Counted from the stretch's first letter, positions 32,067 to 43,134 are shown. The stretch: 64,000 bases of DNA from Actinernus sp. WN-2022 (GCA_030867875.1 JAOWCC010000577.1:91989740-92053739); one strand, 5' to 3'. The notes: a model not told the origin generated them from the letters alone. Numbers and translations: made by a program.

Positions 32067-33044
32067 CTGTTTCACATCCCACTGAGTCAGGATCACGTGC
32101 ATGGGTATGGGTTTTTTCACGCATGATAAATTCTCGGTGGGCACGTGACGTCATCAGACTTCTAAAATCTAAACTATACGATCTATAAAGCTGTTCTTTT
32201 GATATGATTTAGATATCGGTATTCTCAGTATTCTTCGAAAATTTCACGTCGATACGGTGATTCGTTTTAGACAATATTTTGAATTTTGTGACAGCCCAGC
32301 TCAGCGTGTTTCCTAAATGTCATGAAAATCCATATATTTCTGACATTTAAAATGTTAAGACTTGATTAACCTTCAAAAGTGATATCCTAAAGTGTTTTGA
32401 AGTGAACGCTAATCATATTGATGGGAAAAACAGCTTTATTTGTAGAGTACGTTTTCGGCCGCCATCTTGGTGTACTAAAGATGTACATCAACATGGCCGC
32501 CGCATACTAATTACACTAATTACAAAGTACTCTATTACTCCAAAATTTCGGTCATTTCTACGTTTTTACCTGCTCTATACACAACATTAAAAATATTTTA
32601 CTAATATCAGTTTTTTCCTCGAGGCAATTGTTTTTGTGACGTCAGTGCACGTAATCTATAGAGGATATTACATGGCCGCGCTTGGAGATACGGATTTTAT
32701 CTTCTTGCGTTGATGAAATATCTTACGAGTGAGCACAGCGAACGAGACGTCATGAAATACCAGTTTCAATCTCTTACTAAAAAGGCTAGAAATTTTCACG
32801 TGTGAAGATATCACATTTTAGAAAGAAATATCCACTGGTATTTCATCGAAAATTATATTTTAAAGGCCTGTTCATTATCAACAGAAGATACATTAATATG
32901 GAAATCTCTTGAACAAAAAACCTTTTTCTCAACAGTGCGCGCAATCTCATCCAGAACGCATGCACGTTTACTTCGAAAGACGAAAGAAGGGCAGAAATAG
33001 TGAGAGGAAGGCATGTGGATCTGGCAGAGTATGAAAGACCGAGC

Positions 33045-33335
33045 TTAAAGTGCATATGAAGCGAAAATTAAGTTGATCTAATTTTAAAACGCTTTAGAAA
33101 TGAGGAATAATGACATTTTCCGTTTGTTAATAGCTCATCCATCCATTTCAGAGATATTCAGGTTTTTGTAATATGCATGCAAATGAGATTACCTATGACG
33201 TCACGTTGGTTGCACAGCCTGGAGACAAATCACAAAATGAAGAATATCTGCAAATATTGTTACTGAAACTTCTATGGAAAATACACATCAATGTGCAAAT
33301 TATGATGTTGCCATGGAAACTGTCATGGTCCCACG
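33045..33335. mobile_element. TTAA-AGTGC family MITE, copy A
   Basis: Begins TTAA then AGTGCATATGAAGCG, followed by TAATGACATTTTCCGTTTG and a TGACGTCACG-containing block. Related copies begin at 35064 (TTAA then AGTGCCTATTAAACG) and 50909 (TTAA then AGTGCACATGAAGCG). The AGTGC end resembles the Kolobok-like terminus at 10165. The right end is not resolved. Confidence 0.4.
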
Positions 33336-33672
33336 CACCTTTCACCTTGAACATAAAATTCCAATTTCTCTCCTTGTTAACACAAAATAAGTTGCTTAAA
33401 CTACTCAAATACAATGCCTACATTGTTCCAAATGTTATTTTGGACCTACACCAAAAAAAATGAACATGCACGATAAAGGGGAAAAGACCCTCTCCTTTCT
33501 CGCCCTTTGGGATTCGAAATTTGAATTTCAAATTCAGAACAGTCAAGCAAGAAAGCAAGTAATCAGGCATCTCCTGTTAGAATACTAACTTTAGAATAGA
33601 GCAGAAAAGACATGAAAAAAATTGACAATTAATGAAGTGAAATGGTTCGTATTGGTTCGTTCAGAATCACCG

Positions 33673-33770
33673 CTAAATTCCAATTCGATCTGTGGATTAG
33701 CAGGGACCTGGCTTTGATCAGCCCCCGTGGTTGTTTCAGGTCTCGTTAGAAATTCAGAGAAGAAGAGAGA
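33673..33770 (+). mobile_element. SINE body fragment (copy A)
   Basis: AAATTCCAATTCGATCTGTG, then GATCAGCCCCCGTGG and GTTTCAGGTCTCGTTAGAAA match the body of the SINE at 980-1245 without the tRNA head. The duplicate is at 51417-51505. Confidence 0.65.
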
Positions 33771-33963
33771 GAAACAATGCCGTAGGCCCGAAGAACTGAG
33801 CCAATGAGGAATTGTAAAGTTTGAAAATAAACTATATGTATGAGCACATGCAGGTAACCCAAGCTCTGTAAGTGGCAATATTTACTAGCATTTGTATCGC
33901 TATGGGATTTCTTTAGTCTTGGATTCTGAAAATTAATATTGAATAAAAAGCGGCAATACTTAC

Positions 33964-34186
33964 AGGATGTGTTTATTTGTCCATGGGCTGTGTGTGGTTG
34001 CAATTTCAGCATTTTTCGGCGGGTTTTGACCCCAGAGGAGACGAAGGATTTCACCGAGTCAACCCCAAACAATCGCATCTTGCCTTCGCCACTGCATTGG
34101 CCAGTAAATATTAAAGCATTTTCAGTCAGTAGATCCGAGATATCCTTCATTCTCGAGCTGCCGAAGAACTCCACCAAATCACTCAT
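33964..34186 (-). CDS. Putative first coding exon, unknown gene
   Basis: Minus-strand ATG at 34184-34186 opens 74 residues (MSDLVEFFGSSRMKDISDLL, then FTGQCSGEGKMRLFGVDSVK and KTRRKMLKLQPHTAH) ending at a strong donor (CACATCCT|GTAAGT). An upstream ATGG begins a 5-codon uORF that overlaps this start. An in-frame ATG 78 bp further up is also possible. Copy B retains only the distal third (KTRRKML onward, near 51720-51775), because the duplication breakpoint falls within the exon. No family is recognised. Confidence 0.45.
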
Positions 34187-34264
34187 TTGCAGCCATTTTG
34201 ATTCGTGTTGACTGAAATATAAAGTTGTGACAAACCGAACCGTTGTCGCGCGGTCAGGCCCCAA

Positions 34265-35063
34265 ATATAGTACATTTTATTCACTGAATAATCCGGAGCA
34301 TGGGGCCGCTGTTACACGTTTCAACTCCCTAATATGTTTCTGTCACCAACGCACAATATTATTATCAAACCATTTCCCTACCCCACCTTAGTCAACTGCC
34401 TTTGGTAGAGTATTTTGGTACCTTGCCCTACCCACTAGGGACGTTGTAAAATGTTAAACTGGTAAGAAAGCAATTTGCAGTGTTTTGCCATACAACATTG
34501 TCTACAACTCTATCTATGTGGCTACATGGCGCTACACAGTATAAAAACAAACATCAATTGATAGTTCATAGCTAGAGTCTTCTGCTTTTATCGTCACACG
34601 CCGCTTCTTAACCTCGTTAATTCGAGCATCACTGATCACATTTTATTGATAATGTGGTAATTATAACCATCATTATACAAAGTAGACTTTCCTCAAAGTT
34701 CTTTTTTTCCCCGCTTCGGTTAGAGGGCGACTTGTGGCAAGTCTACATATAAAGGTATGATAATATTTAATAGTAGTAGGAAGAAAAGTTATCAGTTTTA
34801 TAATAATAGCGTGAGTAGAAAGAAAAGTGCATTAATTCAGACTGCCAGCTCGCGGTACTACGTTTCAGCAGTAGAAGTTTCTGGGATTCTGAGTTTTTGG
34901 GTTTCTGGATTTCTTTAATAAACGAAATGGCAGACGTTAATAATTGTGTTCCTATGTCGGTCATTTTGTTTTCCACTTTGAACTTCAAATTAACGATAAC
35001 TGGCTACGACTTATAGGCATTTTGTCACATTCCTCATAGCAAGTCAAGTCAATGGCCTTATGG
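34265..35063. other. Unduplicated spacer between copies A and B
   Basis: No gene is seen. It holds AT-rich sequence with a short TAATA-rich patch; the next repeat starts at 35064. Confidence 0.4.
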
Positions 35064-35605
35064 TTAAAGTGCCTATTAAACGAAATTTTTGTTATTAAAA
35101 TAAATTTGTCATTTCTTTTGAAATGAGGAAGAATGGTGTTTATTGCTTGTCAATGGCTCATCTCGTTCCAGAGATATCAAGGTTTTTAGAATATGCAAAT
35201 TATTTGATCTGTGACGTCATTAGGTGGACACAGCCGTGAGGACAAATAACAAATGAAGAATATCTCTGCAAATAGTCGGTAAAAACAATTGAAGCTTTGC
35301 ACACGTATGGTACTAGGGAAAACGGACATCATTATGCAAATTAGGATGTTACCACAGGGACCGCGGAAGGGGTGGGTAGGTCGGGCTATAGCCCTACCAC
35401 TTTTTTCGGGAAATGTTACAAAAACAAACTTCTAAAGTAAAGCCTCATGTCGTTGAGTGTGTGTGCCGGTTAAAATAAAGCAATGTAGTTATGACATGAA
35501 ATCATGTTTGCCGCGTAGCACTAGTAAGTTTAAAGAATGTGATGTAAATTGGTAAGCTGTAGTGCTAAGTGTGCACGCCCTACGAGGGAAAGAGAAAAAA
35601 TCTCT

Positions 35606-35678
35606 GACCCAAGTGGGACTCGAACCCAACGACCTCCAGGTTGCATGTCTGGCGCTCTACCAACTGAGCTATCAAGTC
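35606..35678 (-). tRNA. tRNA-like unit 1 (Ala-TGC-like, atypical)
   Basis: Acceptor GACTTGA/TTGGGTC pairs fully with wobbles; D arm GCTC/GAGC; loop CATGCAA reads anticodon TGC. Position 33 is A instead of the near-invariant T, pair 31:39 is A-C and pair 49:65 is T-C. A-box TAGCTCAGTTGG, B-box GGTTCGAGTCC and a T6 terminator 5 nt downstream support Pol III transcription. Probably a tRNA-derived repeat rather than a decoding tRNA. Confidence 0.45.
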
Positions 35679-35861
35679 AGATGAGAGCGATCGTGGGTAT
35701 TGATGCGTTTTATGGGGTCACGGCGATTATATATGTATATGTAGTTATGACATGAAATCATGTTTGCCGCGTAGCACTAGTAAGTTTAAAGAATGTGATG
35801 TAAATTGGTAAGCTGTAGTGCTAAGTGTGCACGCCCTACGAGGGAAAGAGAAAAAATCTCT

Positions 35862-35934
35862 GACCCAAGTGGGACTCGAACCCAACGACCTCCAGGTTGC
35901 ATGTCTGGCGCTCTACCAACTGAGCTATCAAGTC
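35862..35934 (-). tRNA. tRNA-like unit 2
   Basis: Identical to unit 1 over the 73 nt, including A33 and the downstream T6 run. Confidence 0.45.
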
Positions 35935-36123
35935 AGATGAGAGCGATCGTGGGTATTGATGCGTTTTATGGGGTCACGGCGATTATATATGTATATGTAG
36001 TTATGACATGAAATCATGTTTGCCGCGTAGCACTAGTAAAATAAGTTTAAAGAATGTGATGTAAATTGGTAAGCTGTAGTGCTAAGTGTGCACGCCCTAC
36101 GAGGGAAAGAGAAAAAAATCTCT

Positions 36124-36196
36124 GACCCAAGTGGGACTCGAACTCAACGACCTCCAGGTTGCATGTCTGGCGCTCTACCAACTGAGCTATCAAGTC
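36124..36196 (-). tRNA. tRNA-like unit 3
   Basis: As unit 1 but with one change in the T-arm (plus strand AACTCAAC for AACCCAAC), which breaks a further T-stem pair; followed by T7. Confidence 0.4.
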
Positions 36197-36378
36197 AGAT
36201 GAGAGCGATCGTGGGTATTGATGCGTTTTATGGGGTCACGGCGATTATATATGTATATGTAGTTATGACATGAAATCATGTTTGCCGCGTAGCACTAGTA
36301 AGTTTAAAGAATGTGATGTAAATTGGTAAGCTGTAGTGCTAAGTGTGCACGCCCTACGAGGGAAAGAGAAAAATCTCT

Positions 36379-36451
36379 GACCCAAGTGGGACTCGAACCC
36401 AACGACCTCCAGGTTGCATGTCTGGCGCTCTACCAACTGAGCTATCAAGTC
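36379..36451 (-). tRNA. tRNA-like unit 4
   Basis: Same 73 nt as unit 1; the terminator run is T5. Confidence 0.45.
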
Positions 36452-36634
36452 AGATGAGAGCGATCGTGGGTATTGATGCGTTTTATGGGGTCACGGCGAT
36501 TATATATGTATATGTAGTTATGACATGAAATCATGTTTGCCGCGTAGCACTAGTAAGTTTAAAGAATGTGATGTAAATTGGTAAGCTGTAGTGCTAAGTG
36601 TGCACGCCCTACGAGGGAAAGAGAAAAAATCTCT

Positions 36635-36707
36635 GACCCAAGTGGGACTCGAACCCAACGACCTCCAGGTTGCATGTCTGGCGCTCTACCAACTGAGCTA
36701 TCAAGTC
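36635..36707 (-). tRNA. tRNA-like unit 5
   Basis: Same 73 nt as unit 1, with T6 downstream; the 5' flank differs (TCCGACTTGA in place of TCTGACTTGA). Confidence 0.45.
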
Positions 36708-37319
36708 GGATGAGAGCGATCGTGATGAGAGCGATATTGATGCGTTTTATGGGGTCACGGCGATTATATATGTATATGTAGTTATGACATGAAATCATGT
36801 TTGCCGCGTAGCACTAGATATATTTAAGTAATTATTAGCGCATTGTTTCTCGAAAATGGGCAAACTTACACGCTTTATAATTCTTACAGGCATTTCTTTT
36901 TACAAATACTGCTGGGGGCTGGTTATGAGCTACTGGAAACTTTTCGCTTCCCATGTGCTCGTCTTGAACTTACAGACAATTGAATTGTGACACACATCTG
37001 AGTGTTTTCGATTTCGTGCTTCAAAACAATCTAAAATGTCACGACATATAACAGTTTTTTTCAAAGTATACCGTGTAAATTGAATATTTTATAGAAACAA
37101 GTCGAGCCAAATTAGATTGTTTAATTTAAGACTTTCAATCAGTTCGTCACGGCATCGAATGACTTTGTTCGACGCAATGACAACCGGAAAAGAAACTTTG
37201 GAAGCTTTAAAGGAAATAGGTCTTATTGGTGGCTGGTGCCTCATTTTAGCAGGATAGTCTAGAGTTGCGGCGATTCTAAATCCTGAACGCAAATCACAAA
37301 ACTATAAACTCTAGAAAAT

Positions 37320-38520
37320 TCCAAAGGTCGTTCCAGATCATCATGCTTATTTGCAGATGATACTAATTTAACTTTTAGTGGTAAATGCGTCAACGAAATT
37401 GAGCATTCAGCTAATACAGATTTAGATAGTTTAAATAATTGGCTCGCAGCAAATAAATTAAGCCTCAATATGACTAAAACTGAATATATGTTGATTGCCT
37501 CTCGTCACAAACTTGACGCTTTAATCCAGTCTCCAAACATTCAAATCAAGAATAATAAAGTCAAACGAGTCGTTATTAGCAAAGTAGTAGGGGTCCAAAT
37601 TGACGACAAATTAAAATGGGATGAACATATTAAATTTATCTCAAAAATGATTACTTCTAGTATTGGTGCCCTAAAGAGAGTAAGACCTTTCGTGCCCTTC
37701 GAGACCTTGCAAATTATATATAATTCACTTATACAATCTCATCTCGATTACTGTTGTGAGGTCTGGGACACGTTCGGGAAAACTTTGTCCGACGAACTTC
37801 AAGTTTTGCAAAATAGGGCAGCTAGGGTTATCTTAAGAGCTGATTATAATACAAGTTCTCAAAATGCAATAGAATTGCTCTATTGGGAAACTCTTATTGA
37901 GAGAAGAGTGAAACGTAAAGCAACCTTAATGTTCAAAATTATGAATAATCTCGCTCCAACCTCTCTTCAAAAATGTTTACTACAGTAAACCAAACAACTC
38001 ATTATAATCTTCGAAATCCCAATATGAAGCTTTTCATACCACGCCCTAATACTGAATACTTTAAAAAAAGTTTCAGTTATGACGGAACTAAGATATGGAA
38101 TAACCTACCAAATGAAATTCAACAAAGTTCTTCCTTAGTGAGTTTTAAAAATAAATTGAAAGGTATTACTCAGTCCTCAACTGACTAGAGTCACTAATGA
38201 TGCCTTAAAGTATTTTTTAGATTATTATTATTATTATTATTTTATTTTATTTTATTATTTTAGATTATTCTTAGATTATTAGTATTATTATACATTAGTA
38301 CATAAATGTATATTGATTGTTAATATATGACTCCAGTAGATATATAGATATAGATATATTAGTTAGACGCTTAATATAGTACAGTTTAATATCTTTAATT
38401 ACTTGTTATGAGAATTATTTGTATTTTTACTTAGTGTATTATACACGGCTTTCATGGAAATCAGTGTAAAATTGTTGAAATCTCCGTGTTTAAATAAAGT
38501 TGAATTGAATTGAAGTTGAG
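37320..38520 (+). pseudogene. 5'-truncated LINE, RT C-terminal half
   Basis: The fragment begins just before motif C: LFADDTNLTF with FADD at 37350-37361, then LNNWLAANKLSLNMTKTEYM, VGVQIDDKLKWDEHI and SHLDYCCEVWDTFG. The main frame ends at 37986-37988 and the C-terminus continues in another frame (TTHYNLRNP...GTKIWNNLP) to 38188. The 3' UTR ends AATAAAGTTGAATTGAATTG at 38494-38520, an L2/CR1-type tail. Present only in copy B. Confidence 0.8.
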
Positions 38521-38973
38521 TTTTGACGTGATGTGACATAACAGCGTGATTTTCCAGTCTTTGAATTATCAACAATCACGTGTTACGCGTGCGCATTACC
38601 GTGGCAAGCCGTCAAAGTCATTACGTACAAAAGCCTATATATCAATTACGGGTGACTTGACTTCCGCGTAGCTCGCATTACTCAATCGAAAATCCACGGT
38701 TTTGGGAGCTATTTTGCCTTCTTTAGCGAATAAAACAATTCATAACTTGTTCTTACCCTCGAATCTAAGTTAAGTAACATCTAACCTGCGACTGGAAACA
38801 GTTTGGAGTGTGTGTTAAGATTTCGACGTGGGAAAATTGCATTTTCTGACGACCTTGGAGTGAATTTTTACAAGGAGTTACTGGTTTAGGAACCACCAAG
38901 CAGAGAAAAACTGGGTTTCGATTGAATACGCATGCTTGAACTGAATTCTTAGCTTCGGATTGAAATAGTACGG

Positions 38974-39165
38974 CTATTTAAGTCTGAGTATCGGGCACCA
39001 GACGCCGGAGTCGACGGTAGCGTTGTCGTTCGACAACAAGTCCGATGAACCTCCAGGACGCAGCACCTGCGCAAGCTTTGGATAGTAAGACGATGTGGGG
39101 GGTACTGTGCCAGCCAACATAGCGTCATAATGTCGGCCAACTGACTCCCTGACAAGGCTAGAATA
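38974..39165 (-). pseudogene. Tyrosine-recombinase C-terminal remnant (copy B)
   Basis: Minus strand reads SVGRHYDAMLAGTVPP then SYYPKLAQVLRPGGSSDLLS. The SYY(L/P)KLAQVL block matches the catalytic-tyrosine region of the recombinase at 57857-60009. Here it joins almost directly onto the RT remnant, so RNase H and most of the recombinase were deleted. Confidence 0.6.
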
Positions 39166-39185
39166 ATAGCAGTAGTAATGTGATA

Positions 39186-39770
39186 TGGGCGCAGGCAAGG
39201 TCGAATTGATCCAGATAAGGTGGGGATGAAACTCTACGAGACTGGAAGGCGTATCTGCGAGGCGTGGCGATCGTCGATGTATAAAGAACACGGGATGCCA
39301 ATGGACCGCAAACAGTGGGAAGCTATAATAGGCCAGTGGTATGATAAACAAACGCCGAGAGTTTCCACCCAAACGGAATGGTATTACTTGTGAAGAACCA
39401 GCCATTCCACTCAAACCCAAAGAACGTTTTGCTAGAATGTTAGAGGAGGACATTGGTCGAAACCGGATTTATCATCGCAGACAGTTTGGTAAGAGTCTCG
39501 CTCTACGTAAAGGGGTAAATCACGCAGGTGGTTAAGAGAGAACGGCCATAAGTTCAAGAAATGATTGTCGTTATAGTGAGGGGCATGACAAGGTGCGGAG
39601 GTTCGACTTCATCTACCTTACCCCACACTGAGATAGCACCAGAGACGAGGCGTCGAAGAATGGTGTCCAAACGGAGCGCAGGAACTATAATTGTAGAATA
39701 CACGCCGAGGTGGTATACAGAGGAGTTAAAATGCTCACCCCGCAAGTTTTCGTTGAAATGCCTAAAATAG
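39186..39770 (-). pseudogene. DIRS-like reverse transcriptase remnant, copy B
   Basis: Same blocks as copy A with the YIDD codons at 39270-39281 and the FGFEWNGW/PFGW region upstream. An upstream frame (38974-39453) starts inside the remnant. Frameshifts inactivate it. Confidence 0.7.
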
Positions 39771-40067
39771 TGCTGTATCTAGACTTTATTAACTAACCAA
39801 TCGAATACAATTAAATACAAAATCCAATCTATAAGACGCAAGGGTTATAACCAATAGGGAAACATATATAACCGATCTTCGTACGTCAAGCAAAAATATG
39901 TTGGATCAAATAAACCCTAAATATACTGCAGTCTATGAGACAAACAAGTAGTAAATACTAAAGACGAACTAAACGTTAACCTCAACGTAACTGACTCCAT
40001 GCTAGGAAAAACTGAAAATTGTGAACAATGACATAACAGACAGTCAACGGGTAAGGAATAGCAGACA

Positions 40068-40350
40068 TGGAAGTAGACCTAAAGGGATGGGTAAAACACT
40101 CCACAAATCCGAATTTATGAGTCAAAGCACATATAAGCTAACGTATTCCTGGCTATATATGAAAGCCGCAACCGTGCACAATATCTGGAGCCGACCTATG
40201 GGGTTAGGAAAGCACTGCACAAATCCGACTTTGTGAAGCGAAGCACGTATAAACCAACATATTCGTGGCTATAAAGCCCGAAAACGTGCACAAACTTGAG
40301 AGCCGGCCTAAGGGGATGGGAAAGCACACCACAAATCCGAATTTTAGAGG
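40068..40350. repeat. About 115-bp tandem repeat (copy B)
   Basis: Counterpart of 26946-27230 with the same CACAAATCCGA and CGTGCACAA phrases and small indels. Confidence 0.7.
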
Positions 40351-40654
40351 CATGCGTTAATTTCTCCACTTCGGTTTCTAAAAATCCTAAACATTTTGCG
40401 CGCTTTCACTAAATACCAAACTTTTTGGTGGAAATCGCATGTTTATTTCTGAAATACAGGAAAGATAGATTTACTTATATAGCGCTCTCAAATTTACATT
40501 GTTAGTTTGGGATATTTATAGATCTTAACTACATGCTATCGTAAACAAACGTTGCTGTTAAATGAGCTACTTCCATAGGCGGGTTTATGATTAGTTTAAA
40601 TAATTGATGATCGGACATATGGCACTTGTGATTAATTTCTTTGCGTTAAAATGT

Positions 40655-41023
40655 TCAAGGGTACGGAAGAAAGAATTTCTTATTGTATCATATGTGTTCC
40701 CCCGTTTCCCACCCACACCACCACTGTGTACATGAGTGTAGACCTATGTTGTTGTATACAGCTATTTCAATTAATGTTGTCTGGGAGGAATTTTTAACAT
40801 GTCGGACGGCTGAACACAGGCTAAAAATGGATAAATAACCCGTAAGCTAATTTGACTAAGTCGTCTATAACTCGTAATCATAATTCATTTCGGTCTGGAA
40901 ATACCCTAATGCCCTATTTCCCTATCTCCCAGACAACATTAATTGCAATAGCTGTATATTGCGAACATTACGTATCATTTCACAATTGACTTTCTCAAAT
41001 TGAAACCCTCATAAATAAACTTG
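40655..41023. mobile_element. Insertion of about 370 bp present only in copy B
   Basis: Sequence flanking it (GCGTTAAAAT-TTCAGTGCAATTC in copy A at 27515-27540) is continuous in copy A. Inside, TATACAGCTATTTCAATTAA (40755 on) and its complement (40921-40958) form 34-bp subterminal inverted arms containing ATGTTGTCTGGGAG. Likely a MITE; TIRs at the exact ends and TSD are unclear (TCA on both sides at most). Confidence 0.55.
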
Positions 41024-41381
41024 GTCAGTGCAATTCTGTGTTTTATCACTTTTACTTGCTCTAGGTAATTTTCAAGCTCGTACTTTTGAAGCGCCTAAAG
41101 ATTCTGAATTATTTTTTGAAAGGGGTTTTTTCTATCATCATTAAATAAGTTACTTTCCCATTTCTGCAATTCAGTCTTGTAGTTGTCTTCTTATTTGGTT
41201 TGAAAAACGTCGATTGTTTGATTCATTTAGAATTTCATTTTGCTGTAACCATGTAAATCCAAAGCCTAAACTGTGGATTTTAGCTCTTGATTTTTTCGGT
41301 CCAAAAAATTGGTTTGAGAGTCATCTCACGCTGGTCTAAGTAAACGATCTTTGAATGATATGATTAGTTGTCTTTGTTTAC

Positions 41382-41722
41382 CAGCACCATCCAATATTTG
41401 ATACTTCTGTTAGTTGAATATAGTTGTAAGGGTTTAATATATAATTTTAAGGGTTTGTATGAGATTTTTAACGAGTATTTGGTTGTATCCGTTAGGCCAG
41501 AAATACTGAAATAAAATCAATAAAAACTTAGCTGAAGTCTTATAGAACTGAACTACCTGAACACCACGAAAGCATTCGCTTGAAATTCGGGGGAAATGAC
41601 TGTCAAAGTGCAAAAGATTGAGATAAACATACTTACCTGTCAAGGGAAATGTGATCCGATCCGATCCAGGTTTTAATTTGTTGGTGCCGCATCATCGACT
41701 TTACAGTAGATTTCTCCGTCAT
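41382..41722 (-). CDS. Two candidate exons of a spliced minus-strand gene
   Basis: Exon 1 (41637-41722) starts at ATG and reads MTEKSTVKSMMRHQQIKTWI then GSDHISLD, ending at a consensus donor (GACAG|GTAAGT). Exon 2 (41382-41505) begins after TTTTATTTCAG and stays open across the junction (phase 2 to phase 2: SISGLTDTTKYSLKISYKPL...), ending before a donor (GGTGCTG|GTAAAC). Exon 2 is the same sequence as one arm of the hairpin in copy A. It may be the start of the DIRS-like 5' ORF or of a host gene. Exon 1 has no copy A counterpart. Confidence 0.35.
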
Positions 41723-42059
41723 GCTATTATTTATAAATATCCCATTAAAATTAACGTTTGCCTTTTCACACTATTGACAAATAAGCCTCTGGCTTCGGCT
41801 ATTTATGTATTAACTGTACAGGAGTATTTCATTAAAAGAAATTCGATACTTCTGGTACACCAGCAAGCAAAAGTATCTACATTTTCGATCTGATACACAG
41901 CTTGGCGGGTCGTATGACATTCCACAACAATCTTTTATTTGCAACTAGAAGCATTACAAGTTAATACAAATATGGGAAGACAAATAGTAACGATTCCAAC
42001 AAGAATGGTACAGGCTATCTAGAATAGCCAGAGGCTAATCGAGCTTGTTTGAAATTGAA

Positions 42060-42610
42060 TATTAACCTACGATAAAGCGTTAGTCAACCATGCGATAAGA
42101 TAAAATATCAACTACAAAATCTATGTATTAATGAAAGTTTATAAACTACTGTTCAAAGTTGTGGACTTGTCATCTTAAAGCCATCAAAGTAATGTCACTA
42201 GCTAGTACGTATTTATCAGTCCAAGTGTGCGTTAGTCAATCATGCGATAAGATAAAATATCAACTACAAAATCTATGTATTAAAGTTTATAAACTACTGT
42301 TCAAAGTTGTGGACTTGTCATCTTAAAACCATCAAAGTAATGTCACTAGCTAGTATTTATCAGTCCAAGTGTGCTTGAGATGAAGTGCTTGCCAAACAGT
42401 TAAGAAGCCTCTTGTTTTAAATTGAATATTAACCTACGATAACTGAAGCGTTAGTCAACCATGCGATAACATAAAATATAAACTGCAAAATCTATGTATT
42501 AAAGTTTATAAACTAACTGTTCAAAGTTGTGGACTTGTGGTCATCTTAAAGCCATCAAAGTAATGTCACTAGCTAGTATCTCAGTATCAGTCCAAGTGTG
42601 CTTGAGATGA
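42060..42610. repeat. Tandem repeat downstream of CYYR1-like gene B, three units
   Basis: Three copies of the unit with GCGATAAGATAAAATATCAA, TTCAAAGTTGTGGACTTG and CTAGCTAGTAT; copy A has two. The putative poly(A) signal (TTTATT on the plus strand) is at 41934-41939. Confidence 0.7.
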
Positions 42611-42702
42611 GGTGCTTGTGTGTACAGACTCTTTGCATGACTCCCAGAAACGCTTGCAAGCACTACTTCAGTCTCCAAAGGCAAACGTTTGTTGCAGCCG
42701 AA

Positions 42703-43089
42703 TTAATACCTCATCGGTTGTGGCGGATAATAAAGCGGTGGATGTACAGCCGTCTGTTGTGTGCTCGTTGAGGTTGTGACTGCAGTAGAAGCGAACTGCT
42801 GATATGGCGGTTGCTGAACAATAATAGCTCCAGGCGGTCCGTAGCGATAGTACGGACAGCAAGCGCAACAGCAACATGCAATGATCCCTCCAACTATGCC
42901 GACAACCACTGCCACCGAAACAATGATGCCAGCGATAACTCCTCCTGTGGTTGGGCAATCGTTGCTATACGAGTAGCATTGGTTGTCCCCACAGCACCTG
43001 CCGATTATACAATCGGAGTCTTGATAACAGGCCTCAGAAAAAGTGACAAAAAGCACAAGAATCGCAACTATCACTAGCTTTGTCGCCAT
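42703..43089 (-). CDS. CYYR1-like small single-pass membrane protein (paralogue B)
   Basis: 128 codons from ATG at 43087-43089; the longer frame to 43269 is rejected because the shared signal peptide starts here. Order: signal peptide ending TFSEA, ectodomain CYQDSDCIIGRCCGDNQC with the same six-cysteine spacing as A, an identical transmembrane segment, CCCCACC juxtamembrane, and a shorter tail retaining a PPxY motif (PPLY). Differences from A are concentrated in the ectodomain linker and tail (an in-frame loss of PQQYPP-type residues). Both copies appear intact, so both may be expressed. The BEL/Pao element sits 690 bp upstream of its start. Confidence 0.75.
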   Translation of the reverse strand: MATKLVIVAILVLFVTFSEACYQDSDCIIGRCCGDNQCYSYSNDCPTTGGVIAGIIVSVAVVVGIVGGIIACCCCACCPYYRYGPPGAIIVQQPPYQQFASTAVTTSTSTQQTAVHPPLYYPPQPMRY

Positions 43090-43134
43090 GTTTCGTTTCT
43101 TGTTTCCTGGAACTGAAGCACCATCAGAATGTAA

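Larger units (their letters stand above)
23635..34030. repeat. Segmental duplication, copy A
   Basis: Collinear blocks match copy B (35300-51774) in the same order and orientation: the CACACGTATGGTAC block, the DIRS-like 3' end (25390-25695), RT (26078-26720), tandem repeats, 5' part (27400-28040), the CYYR1-like gene with flanks (30910-32640) and the SINE-body region (32800-34030). Sequence from about 28045 to 30905 is private to copy A. Shared order of host gene and transposons indicates one duplication event, not repeated insertions. Confidence 0.75.
35484..36817. repeat. Tandem array of five about 256-bp units with tRNA-like genes
   Basis: Units with periods of 256, 262, 255 and 256 bp each contain TGTAGTTATGACATGAAATC, GTAGCACTAGTAAGTTTAAA and, on the minus strand, one 73-nt tRNA-like sequence. 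A partial sixth unit (to GCACTAG, 36817) closes the array. Units are nearly identical; unit 5 has a small rearrangement after the tRNA (GATGAGAGCGAT repeated). The array replaces about 14 bp of the copy A sequence, so it inserted or expanded after duplication. Confidence 0.9.

Noticed and set aside
35606..36707. Functional tRNA-Ala gene cluster
   Set aside because: A33, the 31:39 mismatch and a disrupted T stem in every unit make decoding function unlikely; kept as tRNA-like.
35549..36781. Series of identical about 68-residue ORFs in the tandem array
   Set aside because: They read through the tRNA-like sequence on the opposite strand and exist only because the units repeat; no start context or domain.
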